From Schizophyllum amplum (lineage: Eukaryota > Basidiomycota > Agaricomycetes > Agaricales > Schizophyllaceae): a stretch of DNA of 64,000 nt. Below are positions 9,039-18,114 of this stretch, piece after piece. The notes beneath the pieces were generated by a model. The model was not told where the DNA came from. It worked only from the letters and a program-made list of their open reading frames with translations, and made no database searches. Position 1 is the first letter of the stretch. The number at the start of each line of letters is the position of its first letter. The position numbers were made by a program, and so were the translations under genes. The stretch lies in the NCBI GenBank assembly GCA_007026445.1, contig VDMD01000008.1, positions 1,052,508 through 1,116,507 on the forward strand, read 5' to 3'.

Positions 9039-10178
9039 ATGCAAGATATCGATGCCCCATACGGCTCCTGGAGCCTGGATGTCGACTTGGACGACGCATG
9101 GTACCAAGAGGCCGAGCTCATCCCCCTTCAGCTCAGTCCCGAGCGGCAGGTCTTGTCGTTCGAGAGAGACTCCGTTGTTTATGCCCTCAAGCATTGGTAC
9201 GAGGCCTTGGAAGAGGCGGATATCATGCACCAGCTCCGTGTTGGCTTGCTTGCCGGAGACTGCATTGTCCCCATCCTCGGGCGCGCCTACAGAGACGGCG
9301 CTGTCGTCGGATATGTCATGCGCCAGGAGACTCCGTTCGACCCCCGCACCATTGACTCGAAGGACGAACGCCTCGCCGTCATTCGTGAGGCCTGCGACCT
9401 CGTTCATCGCCTTCACGGCAAAGGCATCGTTCATGGGGACCTGAAGCGTCCAAACCTCCTGCGTTGCGCCGACGGCGCCCTCCGCTTCATCGATCTAGAA
9501 TGCATGTCCGTCGTCGGGGACGGATTTATAGCATCGATGGCCACCGCAGAGTACATTTCGCAGCGACGCATGCTTCGACAGGGCGTGGACCACGAGCCGC
9601 TTTCGTTTAACGAGGACTACCACTCGCTCGCACTTCTCATCTTCGAGATTTACACGGCACGAGACGACTTCTACAGCATCGGCCCTTCGTCTTCCGAAAA
9701 CGAGATGGATTGGTCGGACGTTTGCTGCGACGCATCGCAAGTTGGGATGCCCCCGGACGTCAGCCGGATCGACGACCCGGAGATCGCGCAGCTCATGATG
9801 AGCTACTTCAATAGAGGGCCGGAGCGCGTCCTCATTCTGCGGCGGCCCGTGATGATATGCATGCGACATGATCTCCCCCTTCGCTGCCTCCCTGACGTGC
9901 AGCACACATACAGCCGCCTCATTCGTTGCTTCACGTGCACAAGGGACGCACGCCCTCCTCCTTGTCCGAACCTGTTCGTGGCTCCAGTCGGGACGAGGGA
10001 TACCAACAGCCCTGCATGCACACAATGCCTCTCGTATGTCACGCATGTGGGGCTTAACTGGTGCGTGTATCGGTGGCAAAGACGAATCCCAACTGATAAA
10101 TTGATAGAAAGAAATATGAATCATTTACTGGTTCTATGCTGCTGTTACACGGGGAACCCGTTCTCTTGCCGTCGTTGA
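9039..10178 (+). CDS. Kinase-like protein with C-terminal Cys/His module (379 aa)
   Basis: Residues 1-85 form an N-lobe-like part with an ATP-type lysine (YALKHWY, K51) and acidic residues where helix C is expected. The catalytic loop is VHGDLKRPN (D134, N139), and IDLEC (D152) stands where DFG normally lies. HGDLxxxN is typical of divergent protein-kinase-like families. Residues 274-330 form a Cys/His module, C-x8-C-x5-H-x7-C-x2-C-x8-C-x17-C-x2-C, matching the small proteins A-D. The paralog at 2788 stops near residue 340. Here a small deletion at the old stop, or an unrecognised GTGCGT intron donor, lets the frame run 40 residues further (ending NPFSCRR). No intron interrupts the body. The substrate is unknown. 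The catalytic residues are present, so activity is possible. Confidence 0.75.
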   Translation: MQDIDAPYGSWSLDVDLDDAWYQEAELIPLQLSPERQVLSFERDSVVYALKHWYEALEEADIMHQLRVGLLAGDCIVPILGRAYRDGAVVGYVMRQETPFDPRTIDSKDERLAVIREACDLVHRLHGKGIVHGDLKRPNLLRCADGALRFIDLECMSVVGDGFIASMATAEYISQRRMLRQGVDHEPLSFNEDYHSLALLIFEIYTARDDFYSIGPSSSENEMDWSDVCCDASQVGMPPDVSRIDDPEIAQLMMSYFNRGPERVLILRRPVMICMRHDLPLRCLPDVQHTYSRLIRCFTCTRDARPPPCPNLFVAPVGTRDTNSPACTQCLSYVTHVGLNWCVYRWQRRIPTDKLIERNMNHLLVLCCCYTGNPFSCRR

Positions 10179-11125
10179 CTTGTATCGGGCGTGAACATTT
10201 TCCATCTTCCTTTCTGTATCTGTAAAGGGCCGCACAGACTCGAAAATCGGTCTTGCCCTGGTCTTGTCATATCTGATCATGCATGTGAGCCATATCCGCG
10301 CCCAACTAACCATCTGATTCTTTGTTTCTTCCCGGGCCACAGTAGGGAGTGTCCCGTACGCACCGCCATTACATTGGTAGGATATTCGACATGCATAAGA
10401 TATCTTCACAAGTAGCGTTAAACACGCGGCGCGCCCCCGGCCAGGACATGTCCGCGATTGAAGGTGCGTTTGTCTATGGTCTTTCACAGCGTAGTGTGGC
10501 GATGACATTAGGCGCCTTGATCAACAAGACCAAGACAAGAGCCTAAGACGTTGATTAGGTTACAGTAACATAAGTCGTGTACAAACTATCACTGAACAGA
10601 TCTCACCGAAAGAGTCAAGAAGAACGGACTTCGGTGAGCATCGCGTAATCCCGCGTGCACCCTCCATCGGAAAGAATCGACCTCCACGAGTTCTGCGACT
10701 GAATACTGATAGCGAATCCTTCAGCGTCGAATGATGAATCTGTCCCCCGTGTCAAGATGTGTGGCGAGACGCACACTCATACCGGTGCGAATGAGGACGC
10801 CTCGCCGTATCTCTCAGGCGTAATGTGGCGTTCTACACCATACAGCAATACAACCCGAAGCCCGGGATGCTTCGCAAACTTCTCCCGCGACTTAACAGTA
10901 CCTCTCCCGATTAGGAGACCAGCAGCCGCTGTCTCTGCGCGTCGTTGGCATGTTTCCCATGAGGCGGTCATTCAACAGTGGGTTAGACGCCAGCCTCTCT
11001 TGCTCATTAGTAGGGACGCTCCACTCTGGGAAGACCGTGTAACCAGGATGAGCCATTGACGCGCGCCTTGAACATGTTCACAGCTCACTGCCTACTATTA
11101 GTTGGATGCCGTCAGGCCTTCCAGA
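10179..11125. other. Noncoding stretch
   Basis: Several short frames on both strands, none with a recognisable domain. Nothing else seen. Confidence 0.4.
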
Positions 11126-11276
11126 CATATAAAAGGCGGTCGTCACACTCACTCACCGTCAGATTCCTTCGCGTGCCTCCTTGAAATACCTTGCTGTAGC
11201 TAACCAATAACCGTCTCCTGTCCAATGTGCGTGTCGATGTTCTTCACAGAGGGCGCCGTACTGACAGGTCCCATAG
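11126..11276 (+). promoter_or_regulatory. TATA box, noncoding exon and 5' intron of gene D
   Basis: CATATAAAAGG at 11126-11136, an ATG-free leader ending GTCCAAT, then a 50-nt intron (11227-11276, GTGCGT to ATAG, with a CTGAC branch-like site) abutting the start codon. Confidence 0.65.
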
Positions 11277-11501
11277 ATGTGCTGGACGTCGTTGCGCCCC
11301 TTCGCAAGGTGCCAAGCATCTCCTCGCAAGCATATGTACTACGAGGATGTCCGCTGCCAGAAGCCCAACAAGCAGTGGTGCCAGCCCCAGAGCGCCTCCA
11401 ATCCCCGCTACCCCATGCTGCCGTCGCACGTACTCTCCAACAACTCCTTTGAATGCCCCTCCTGCTGTGGCACTCAGTACTACACTAACTGCGCGTGGTG
11501 A
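11277..11501 (+). CDS. Small Cys-rich protein D (74 aa)
   Basis: Starts MCWTSLRPFARC. It carries the family pattern with one extra residue before the histidine (C2-x9-C12-x6-H19-x7-C27-x7-C35-x24-C60-x2-C63) and further cysteines at 64 and 72. It shares the NPRYPMLP segment with the relatives. It is the most divergent copy, with a longer C-terminus (YYTNCAW). The start follows the predicted acceptor, as in A-C. No signal peptide is present. It is the last recognised member of the array, downstream of the intact kinase-like gene and on the same strand. The function is unknown. Confidence 0.7.
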   Translation: MCWTSLRPFARCQASPRKHMYYEDVRCQKPNKQWCQPQSASNPRYPMLPSHVLSNNSFECPSCCGTQYYTNCAW

Positions 11502-12143
11502 GTGATGCCGTCCACTTCCCGGTACTTTTCGTTTGCTGAGTTGGACTTTTCAAGATGCATGAGGGTATTAGTAGATGAGGTTCTTCTCAGCTCGATGTTT
11601 TCTACGAGATTTGGTCTATGATCCTTCTGCTATACGTTTTCACGACGCGCCGCAACGATCCTCATGCCTTTGTATTCTGGTCGATAGACATATGCAGTTT
11701 GGCGTGCTCATCGTCGAGACGGTGAAGCCGAATGGTCAGTATGGCAGCTAGCCTGATGAACAGCCCCAGCCAGCCCCTCGTGACGCGCTTCAATGTCTGT
11801 TGGGCCATAAACGCTTTCTCGGCGCCTGCGCGCACCGAATTCTTCATCGCGGCCATGGCATTGGAAAAAACTTGACAACCAGTCCTTCCGAGGCCATTCG
11901 TTGGACAAAGAATGTACGTTGCGTATTCACTATTACTTACTGATAGAGGGTGTGCAATAAGATACAGTACAGAACCTTGGATTCTACCGGATGAGTCCAT
12001 GCGTATCGCGCTGTAGAGCGCAATGGTGAGTATACAAGTAAACGTGAGATACTTAGTAGGCAGGGATCCAGCAATAGGCGTGAAACAGTCGTGAGAGCCA
12101 TAGGACTCCAAAGAGCCAGCTGGATGAGATGTGGCCGTCGGGG
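11502..12143. other. Intergenic stretch before KRE6
   Basis: No supported gene. It marks the change from the accessory array to conserved housekeeping genes. Confidence 0.5.
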
Positions 12144-14565
12144 CTAGGTGCAGCCGTCGTACGCGGAATTACGGGGGAAGGAGTAGCCAGCCTCCGACCA
12201 CGTCGTCGCGTTAACATTGTCATAAGCAGACATATGGCTACAGAGGCAGTCAGAAGGAAGAAGCAATTTGAGAAGAAAAAGGAAACCACTGACTTGTCGA
12301 TGTAGTCCTTCGTCGGGCGGTTGGGTGGGTTACAAGTCACGCCGTCCGTAGTGCCCTCACGCTGATAAACGCGCACATAATCGACGAGCATTTGCGCGGG
12401 GAACTTCATATGCTCGAAGTCCTGCTGCTGAAAACTGGGCGCCATGCCGAGGTTGATGATCATGTACTAGTCGACGCATCAGTCGCGAGGACGGATTTGC
12501 GGTCCGTAGCACTCACCATGGGCTCCTCCGAGATTAATCTGCCGCTCATATCGATTTCAGAGTCGCCGCCAATACTCGCGGCCGTGAGCGTCCAGGTCTT
12601 CTCTCCATTCACGAACCACGTCATGTACCCGTCGTCGCGGTTGTCCGGGTCGCTATACCACTCCACGCCGTACGTCGTGAAAGAGCCCGAGTACGAGTCG
12701 TCCGGCACGTACGTCAGCGCGCTCACGGCCTGCTGCCACTGCCCGCCCTTGTACGTGTTGAACTCGGTGAGGCTGTCGTCGTAGATCGTCGTCACGGACG
12801 AGTCGTTGTTAAATTGGTACTCCTGGTTGAACGGCGCGATTTGATAAGACTGCGACACCTGCCCGCGCCAGACGGAGACGTCGATCTGCGCCTCGATGAG
12901 GTCGATCTCGGGCACGCCACGGCCGTAGGTGACGTCGGGCCCTGGGTGGTCGCTCCCCGAGCAGGTGCACGCGGATACACGCTGGCCGGGGAGGAAGCTG
13001 AGAGGGCTGCCCGAGTTTGCGGTCGACACGTCGGGAACGCCGTCCTTGCCGGTTTGGTTCGGGAATGTGCCGGCGTCGCACGAGTCGTAGCTGTACGGCC
13101 ACATCCCTTCGGTGGTGGCACCGTACCCGGCGCGGCCGAGATTACCCATCGTCCACGCGCCGGGCCAGAACCCAGGTGTCTCGGGGCTGCCGGGGAGAGA
13201 CACGCGCATCTCGATGTACCCGGTCGTGAAGCAGACCTTGTTCCACGACTGCAGCATGCCGCTCACGAAGTTGAGGTTCTTCTCCTCCTCCATAGTCATA
13301 GTAATCACGAGGTTGCCATCTTGCGTGGTAATGGCCTGTCAAGCGCGTGAGATGAAGACGAAACGGGCGGGGAAGGATGCCGGACCTTAGGGTCATACCA
13401 TTCAATGTCACCGGTAGGCCAGTACTGAAGATCCACGGCCTCCCAGTACGGGTCGTCTCCTGCGTTGAAGGTCCGGTAATCCTGTTCGAACTCGTCGCTA
13501 AACACGAGGTTGTACTGGTGTCCGTCTGTGCCGGTGCGACTTTGTGCGTCATCTGGCGTGTCCCCATCGACAAGCAGCTTCATGTTGAGGTCCGGCACTT
13601 GACCACTTCCATTTATGCCGCCCTGTGAGAGAATGTGAGGCGGATTCTCACTGCGCATGTGCTGGCACGCACCAGATTGTATCCACTGTACGCCACCCGG
13701 GGGTGTCCAAATTCGTAGTACATGGGATATCCCAAGAACAGCATGAGCAGGCCGCACACCAGGATGAGGAGGGCACCAAAGTTGACCCATCCTCGACTTG
13801 AGAAGATCGTGAAGTCGAAATAGTCCCGTCGCGAATCGGGGTTGTGCAAGGCGTCGTCGATCTCGGGATCTTTTTCCCAGAGATATTGAGGAACCGTGTT
13901 CGTTGTGTTCATGGGTACGGGGGCGACCACTGCGGCTTTCTCTCGCGGTCGTGGTGGTGGAGGTGCTTCCGCGGTGTATCCGTTCGTGAAGCGTGAAGTA
14001 GTGTGGCCATTTCCGTTTCCGTTCCCGTTAGCATAAGCAGCACCATTGGCATAACCGTTCCCCCGAGGAGTCTGTTCAACCGCTGGAGGCGCATACTGTC
14101 TGGAGGTCAATACCTCGCGACGCTGGTGCTCTAAGAGTCACGCACCGCATACGGGCCATATCCTCCGCCAATAGCGCCCGTCGCGACGCCCTGGGCGATC
14201 GCTCCCCTCCCGTTCGTTGCTCTATAAGCACTGCTGCCAGAGGGTGTCCGGGAGTGCGACGGCGCCCTTTCATATTGATGCGTCCGTGAGCTCGTTGCTG
14301 GTTGTCGTGAGGACGTCGCGTGTGTTCGTGAACTCGTAGCTTGTGTTCGTGAGCTCGTAGGTTGTGTTCGTGAGCCCGAGGCCTGTCGGGCGGGCTCGCC
14401 TGGGGGACGGCGCCATACTCCTGGGGGCTGCGCGACGCGTGCGTCCTTCGTGGCTGGCGGGACATGATGGGTAAGATCAACCTGCAATTGTCTCCCAGTC
14501 GCGCGGGGTACCGCCTCGCGCACATGCGGCACAAGGCGCGGTGGCTGTGCGGCAACTCTATTCAT
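12144..14565 (-). CDS. KRE6: KRE6/SKN1-type beta-1,6-glucan synthesis protein (721 aa)
   Basis: Six exons fit in phase: 14146-14565, 13673-14095, 13386-13622, 12517-13335, 12294-12466 and 12144-12237. Four of the five introns are exactly 50 nt. The product is a type II membrane protein: a low-complexity cytosolic N-terminus, one membrane span (WVNFGALLILVCGLLMLFLG), then a lumenal GH16-like domain with VPEIDLIEAQ, SWNKVCFTTGYIEM and EEPMYMIINLG. The C-terminus (SAYDGCT) matches the family end. KRE6/SKN1 proteins are needed for beta-1,6-glucan in the cell wall and act in the secretory pathway. The third intron has a weak donor (GTCCGG). The N-terminus carries heptad repeats encoded by a 21-bp tandem repeat. 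Confidence 0.95.
14285..14389 (-). repeat. 21-bp tandem repeat coding for TSSRT-type heptads
   Basis: Five units of 21 bp begin at 14285, 14306, 14327, 14348 and 14369 (plus-strand CGTGAGCTCGT core). They keep the reading frame and encode TSSRTxA repeats in the KRE6 cytosolic tail. Copy number is likely polymorphic. Confidence 0.85.
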
Positions 14566-14911
14566 TTCGGTGATTGCCGGTGCAATGTTGAACTTAACGA
14601 TAGCGCTATTTACTAGCTGCGATATACAAGTTGTACCTAGTTTGTAGCATGCTAGGTTAGCTTGTACTCACTGCTTGTCTTTGTAATGGAGTTACTCTGA
14701 ATATCTACCGCAGACGCGCCTTGACAACGCCCATAAATCATGCAGTATCACGTGCCTTCAACCAACCGAACCGGGCCGGTCTCCGACCTCCAAAGGCGGG
14801 CAACATCGCCCGTACTTACTTACCCAAGCTCAACTTGCGATCCAACCACACAAGTCGTCCTTTCACGCCACAGAGCAAGTCAAAGATATACAGGTACGCA
14901 CAAGCGCCAAC
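14566..14911. other. Intergenic: KRE6 promoter side and S28 gene 3' end
   Basis: No gene seen. Confidence 0.5.
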
Positions 14912-16963
14912 TACATCGCTGGCTTCATCATATTCCACTCATTCAACCACTCCGTCACGAACGCGATCATCTCTTCATGGATCTGCTGGATCTCGGGCGG
15001 CTCCTGCGTCAAGTCGGCGTACCCGTACTCGTCATAATGGTGCACCGCGCCTGTGAGGCCGACATCAGCTAAGTAGGTAGCGCGAGACGCACGGCATCAG
15101 ACCTACCAGGTATTAGCTTTGAAAGGTCTGGTGGTCGTATCCTCACGAGCCTTTGCGTCAAGGGAATGAGGCGTGTCCGGACGCCAAGGATCGACTGAGG
15201 AGACGATGAATAACTCTCGGACGTTTCGACGATCAACAAATAGTCTTACCCTCCCCGTCAATAATTGCCAACCGGTCCGCCGTGATATCATACCCGCCTA
15301 GCGCATTGACTGCCGTAATATTGGGCTGCGACGGCACCGTGAAGTAGTCGCCGGGCGGGTACGCCAGGTCGCATATCTTGGACTCCGTCTCGAGGGTGAT
15401 GAAGGAGGATATGATGCGCGGTTGGTCCGGATCTGTCGGAGCGACGTTGAAGAAGCCCCATTGTGTGCAGACCTGAAATTGCCAGAGCCGCCAGTCCTGG
15501 TCCAAGGACGTCGCTGTGTATGCCGAGGCGTCGTAGGATCCGAAGCACTAGAAAGAGGCGAGTTCAGCATTTTTGTGACTCAAAGAGAGCAACACTCACG
15601 TCCTCGATGGTGTAGTTGCCCGGGCAGCGCCCGGCCACATATGACTGACACAGGAGGTCAGCGAGTTCACCAAGGAAGTGAAAAAAAAATTAGCACCTCA
15701 TTGACATAACTCGCGTAATTCTGCAGAACGTAGTCCACCTTCAGGCTATCCGTCACATTGACGGACCGCCTCGGGTCGCCGTACGCGGCGTCACCGAATC
15801 CGTCCAACGGCGCCTCGACCAACGCCTCACAGAAATTGTTAAACGCGTCGCTTCCGCAATCAGAGTTCCAGCACTTCGACTGCCACTCAAATATCGGGTT
15901 GCGGATAATCGAGCCAAAGTCGTCGTTATGCTGCAGCCCCTGCAGCCCGAAGAGCGCCTTGAGGTCCTCCGCCGCCTGCCCGCCTTCCCCGAGGACGCTG
16001 TCGATGGTCTGGATGGAGTTCTGCAGGCCCTCGGAGCAGTTGGCGGGCGCGGCCTTGCGGATTGTGTTCATGTACTCCCAGTCCTCGAGGATGGCGTGCG
16101 TGACGCCTGTATGAGCATCAGCGGGTGAGCAGCACGCTGGGGAAGCCTGGTCATACCACTGGATGCGATGGCACCGTACACAAGGTCTGGGTAGAGCACC
16201 CGCATGTGCGCGGCACGAGCACCCGCGTAGGAACCCTTGTTAAGTTCTTGAATGAGTGAAGCAGCTCTTTACTAGGATAGACGTACCCCGTAATAAATCC
16301 ACGGCGTTCCAGGCGCCGTCAGATCCTCGTCAATACCGTCGAACTTGACGTTGGCCATAAAGTGCGCGCTGTCTGCGGCACTCTGCTCATTGTTGAGGAA
16401 CCGCAGCGAGTCTGTCGTGAGATTCTGTACAGGCTGGGTCTCGCCTGGAAATTCGAGTGAGCACGTTCGGCGCATTCAGAAGGACGACACGAAATACTCG
16501 CCATAGTACCGATGCTCCAGGATTACTCCGACACCACCAGTGGCCCGCGTCAGAATTTCGACTATACCGGTGTCGAGGAAAGGCAGTCGACCCTGTTCCG
16601 CAATCAGACATTTGTCCGCCTGTGCATTCATGCAGAACAACAAACCTCTCCGCTTGTCTCCCCTCCATCCAGCACGATGACTGGGCCACCAGCACCAGGC
16701 GTATAGTGTCTCGTGCTAAACCAGTACCGCTGGAGGAACGTGTCGCCAGTCTCGTTGTTGAAGTGGTCCAGCGGCTGCTCGAACCACTGCTCCGGGAATT
16801 CTTCATACTGACGGGTCTGGACGGGTTGATGTTGTTCATATGACCCCGTCTCCGCGTTAAGCTTGCGGAGCTTAGCCTCTTGATACCCGTGAGCGAGCTG
16901 GAAACTGGCGCTTGCTACGCCGGTAAGCGTGAGAGACAGCGCTAGCAGCAGCTGAGGGAGCAT
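14912..16963 (-). CDS. Secreted S28-family serine carboxypeptidase, copy 1
   Basis: Starts MLPQLLLALSLTLTGVASAS, a clear signal peptide. Spliced segments read YEEFPEQWFEQPLDHFNNET, VIVLDGGETSGE, the nucleophile motif GGSYAGARAAHMRVLYPD, then DGEVDPWRPDTPHS (likely catalytic Asp) and AVHHYDEYGY (likely catalytic His). These belong to family S28 (prolyl carboxypeptidase/DPP2-like). About nine exons are present. One intron must use a GC donor (GCGAGT, 57 nt), because only that join gives the YYGETQPVQ reading found in copy 2. The product is probably an acidic extracellular peptidase cleaving after proline. It is a tandem duplicate of the gene at 18115-20233, with tRNA-Ser between them. Confidence 0.9.
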
Positions 16964-17427
16964 GGTGTACAGGAGGGAACACGGTACTGAGGCCGTCTTC
17001 GTGGCCGTGTTGACTTATATAGGTCGCACTATCAGAAGCACTCAATTGCCATGCTGCAAGGGCTGCCCGTCACGCGCTCTCGATGCAAGGGCAAGCGTCG
17101 AAGCCAAGAACGACGGCCGGATGAGGTGATCTATGCAAATGAGAATAGCAAGTAGGCAGATGGAGCAAGAGATGGATCCAGACCACTCACTTCGGCCCTC
17201 TAAACATATATAGAGTGTAGAACGTGTTGAGCAACGCGTCGGAGCCTGAACAAAAACACGGATGCCGGAAAAGGCTACAGTAGTTGGCGCACCCGGTCAA
17301 GTCCTCCGAAAGTTATGATTGAAAAAGCCAGGATCTTCGGTGGATGAGATGCGATATTTAAGACGTCTGGACCATCTTCTGCATGCTTTATGGCCTTCAG
17401 ATGAACAAAAAGAAATCAGCGACAAAA
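16964..17427. other. Promoter region of S28 copy 1
   Basis: Contains a minus-strand TATA-like TTATATAGG near 17008-17018, about 50 nt upstream of the S28 start. Nothing else recognised. Confidence 0.5.
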
Positions 17428-17534
17428 CGACACCAGCAGGATTCGAACCTGCGCCCTCAAAGAGGAAGAGATACAGGTTCGAGTCCTGCAGACCATATTC
17501 GAATCTCTCGCGTTAACCACTCCGCCATGGTGCC
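17428..17534 (-). tRNA. tRNA-Ser(CGA) with a 25-nt intron
   Basis: Acceptor arm GGCACCA pairs with TGGTGTC, with G as discriminator. The D arm is GCG-GAGTGGTTAA-CGC. The anticodon stem AGAGA/TCTCT encloses loop TTCGAA with anticodon CGA. A class II variable arm (CCTC-TTT-GAGG) and T arm GCAGG-TTCGAAT-CCTGC follow. The intron sits one base after the anticodon, the usual nuclear position. The tRNA reads UCG serine codons. Oddly, the intron contains a reverse-strand T-arm-like sequence (GGTTCGAGTCC on the plus strand). Confidence 0.9.
17473..17490 (+). repeat. Antisense T-arm-like (B-box) sequence inside the tRNA intron
   Basis: The plus strand reads ACAGGTTCGAGTCCTGCA, a short hairpin matching the T arm and the Pol III B-box consensus, opposite in strand to the host tRNA. 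Confidence 0.7.
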
Positions 17535-17794
17535 ATGAAATTGTAGCGACATCTAGCGTAACAAAGCTGCGTTGACCGTCTGTTGCAGACGCGCAGATGG
17601 AAAGCCAGTTCTCTTGAACGGTCAGATTTATGACTATCGGCTTGTGATAAGAACACACACCGGGTAGCTTAGAGTAGAAAAAGTCAGTACAAATCTGGGG
17701 AATTGATATGCACTGCAGAGCTATCATCGGATAGGCCAAGAGCGCAAGTACTTAACTTAGAACTTGAAGTACTGTTGACTACGGGTCGTTAAGG

Positions 17795-17918
17795 CGCAGG
17801 TTCGAATCCTGTCAACCAGCACCAGGTCGGCAAGAGTGAGGACATATAGGGCGCAGGTTCGAATCCTGTCCGCACTTCCGTCAGGTCTTGCAACCTAAGG
17901 CGCAGGTTCGAGTCCTGC
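17795..17918 (+). repeat. Three tRNA-Ser T-arm fragments in tandem
   Basis: GCAGGTTCGAATCCTGT at 17795-17811 and 17853-17869, and GCAGGTTCGAGTCCTGC at 17902-17918, each preceded by GGC or GGGC as in tRNA-Ser. The spacing is about 50-58 bp. No acceptor, D or anticodon arm can be drawn around them, so they are fragments, not tRNA genes. Confidence 0.75.
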
Positions 17919-18114
17919 TGGCTTGCGGTTGAGTCTGTGGATGAGGTCAAATTTGGAACGCATCCGTCCGAAAGGCCAACGCACCGCAAGAGTCGCCCAC
18001 TTCTGAGCACTTCGGTCATGCTCCCACAGAAGATCAGTATTAAAATATATTGTTGCGACCAAAATGCATTACTGAATGAACTACTGCAGTCCCGATGCGT
18101 CGCGTTCGCGGATC

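Noticed and set aside
12814..13350. 178-codon plus-strand frame over KRE6
   Set aside because: Antisense shadow of the GH16-like exon.
17795..17918. Possible additional tRNA genes
   Set aside because: Only T-arm segments are present; no acceptor or anticodon arms can be drawn.
17789..18019. Minus-strand frame with repeated GFEPAP
   Set aside because: This is the reverse translation of tRNA T-arm fragments, a well-known annotation artefact.
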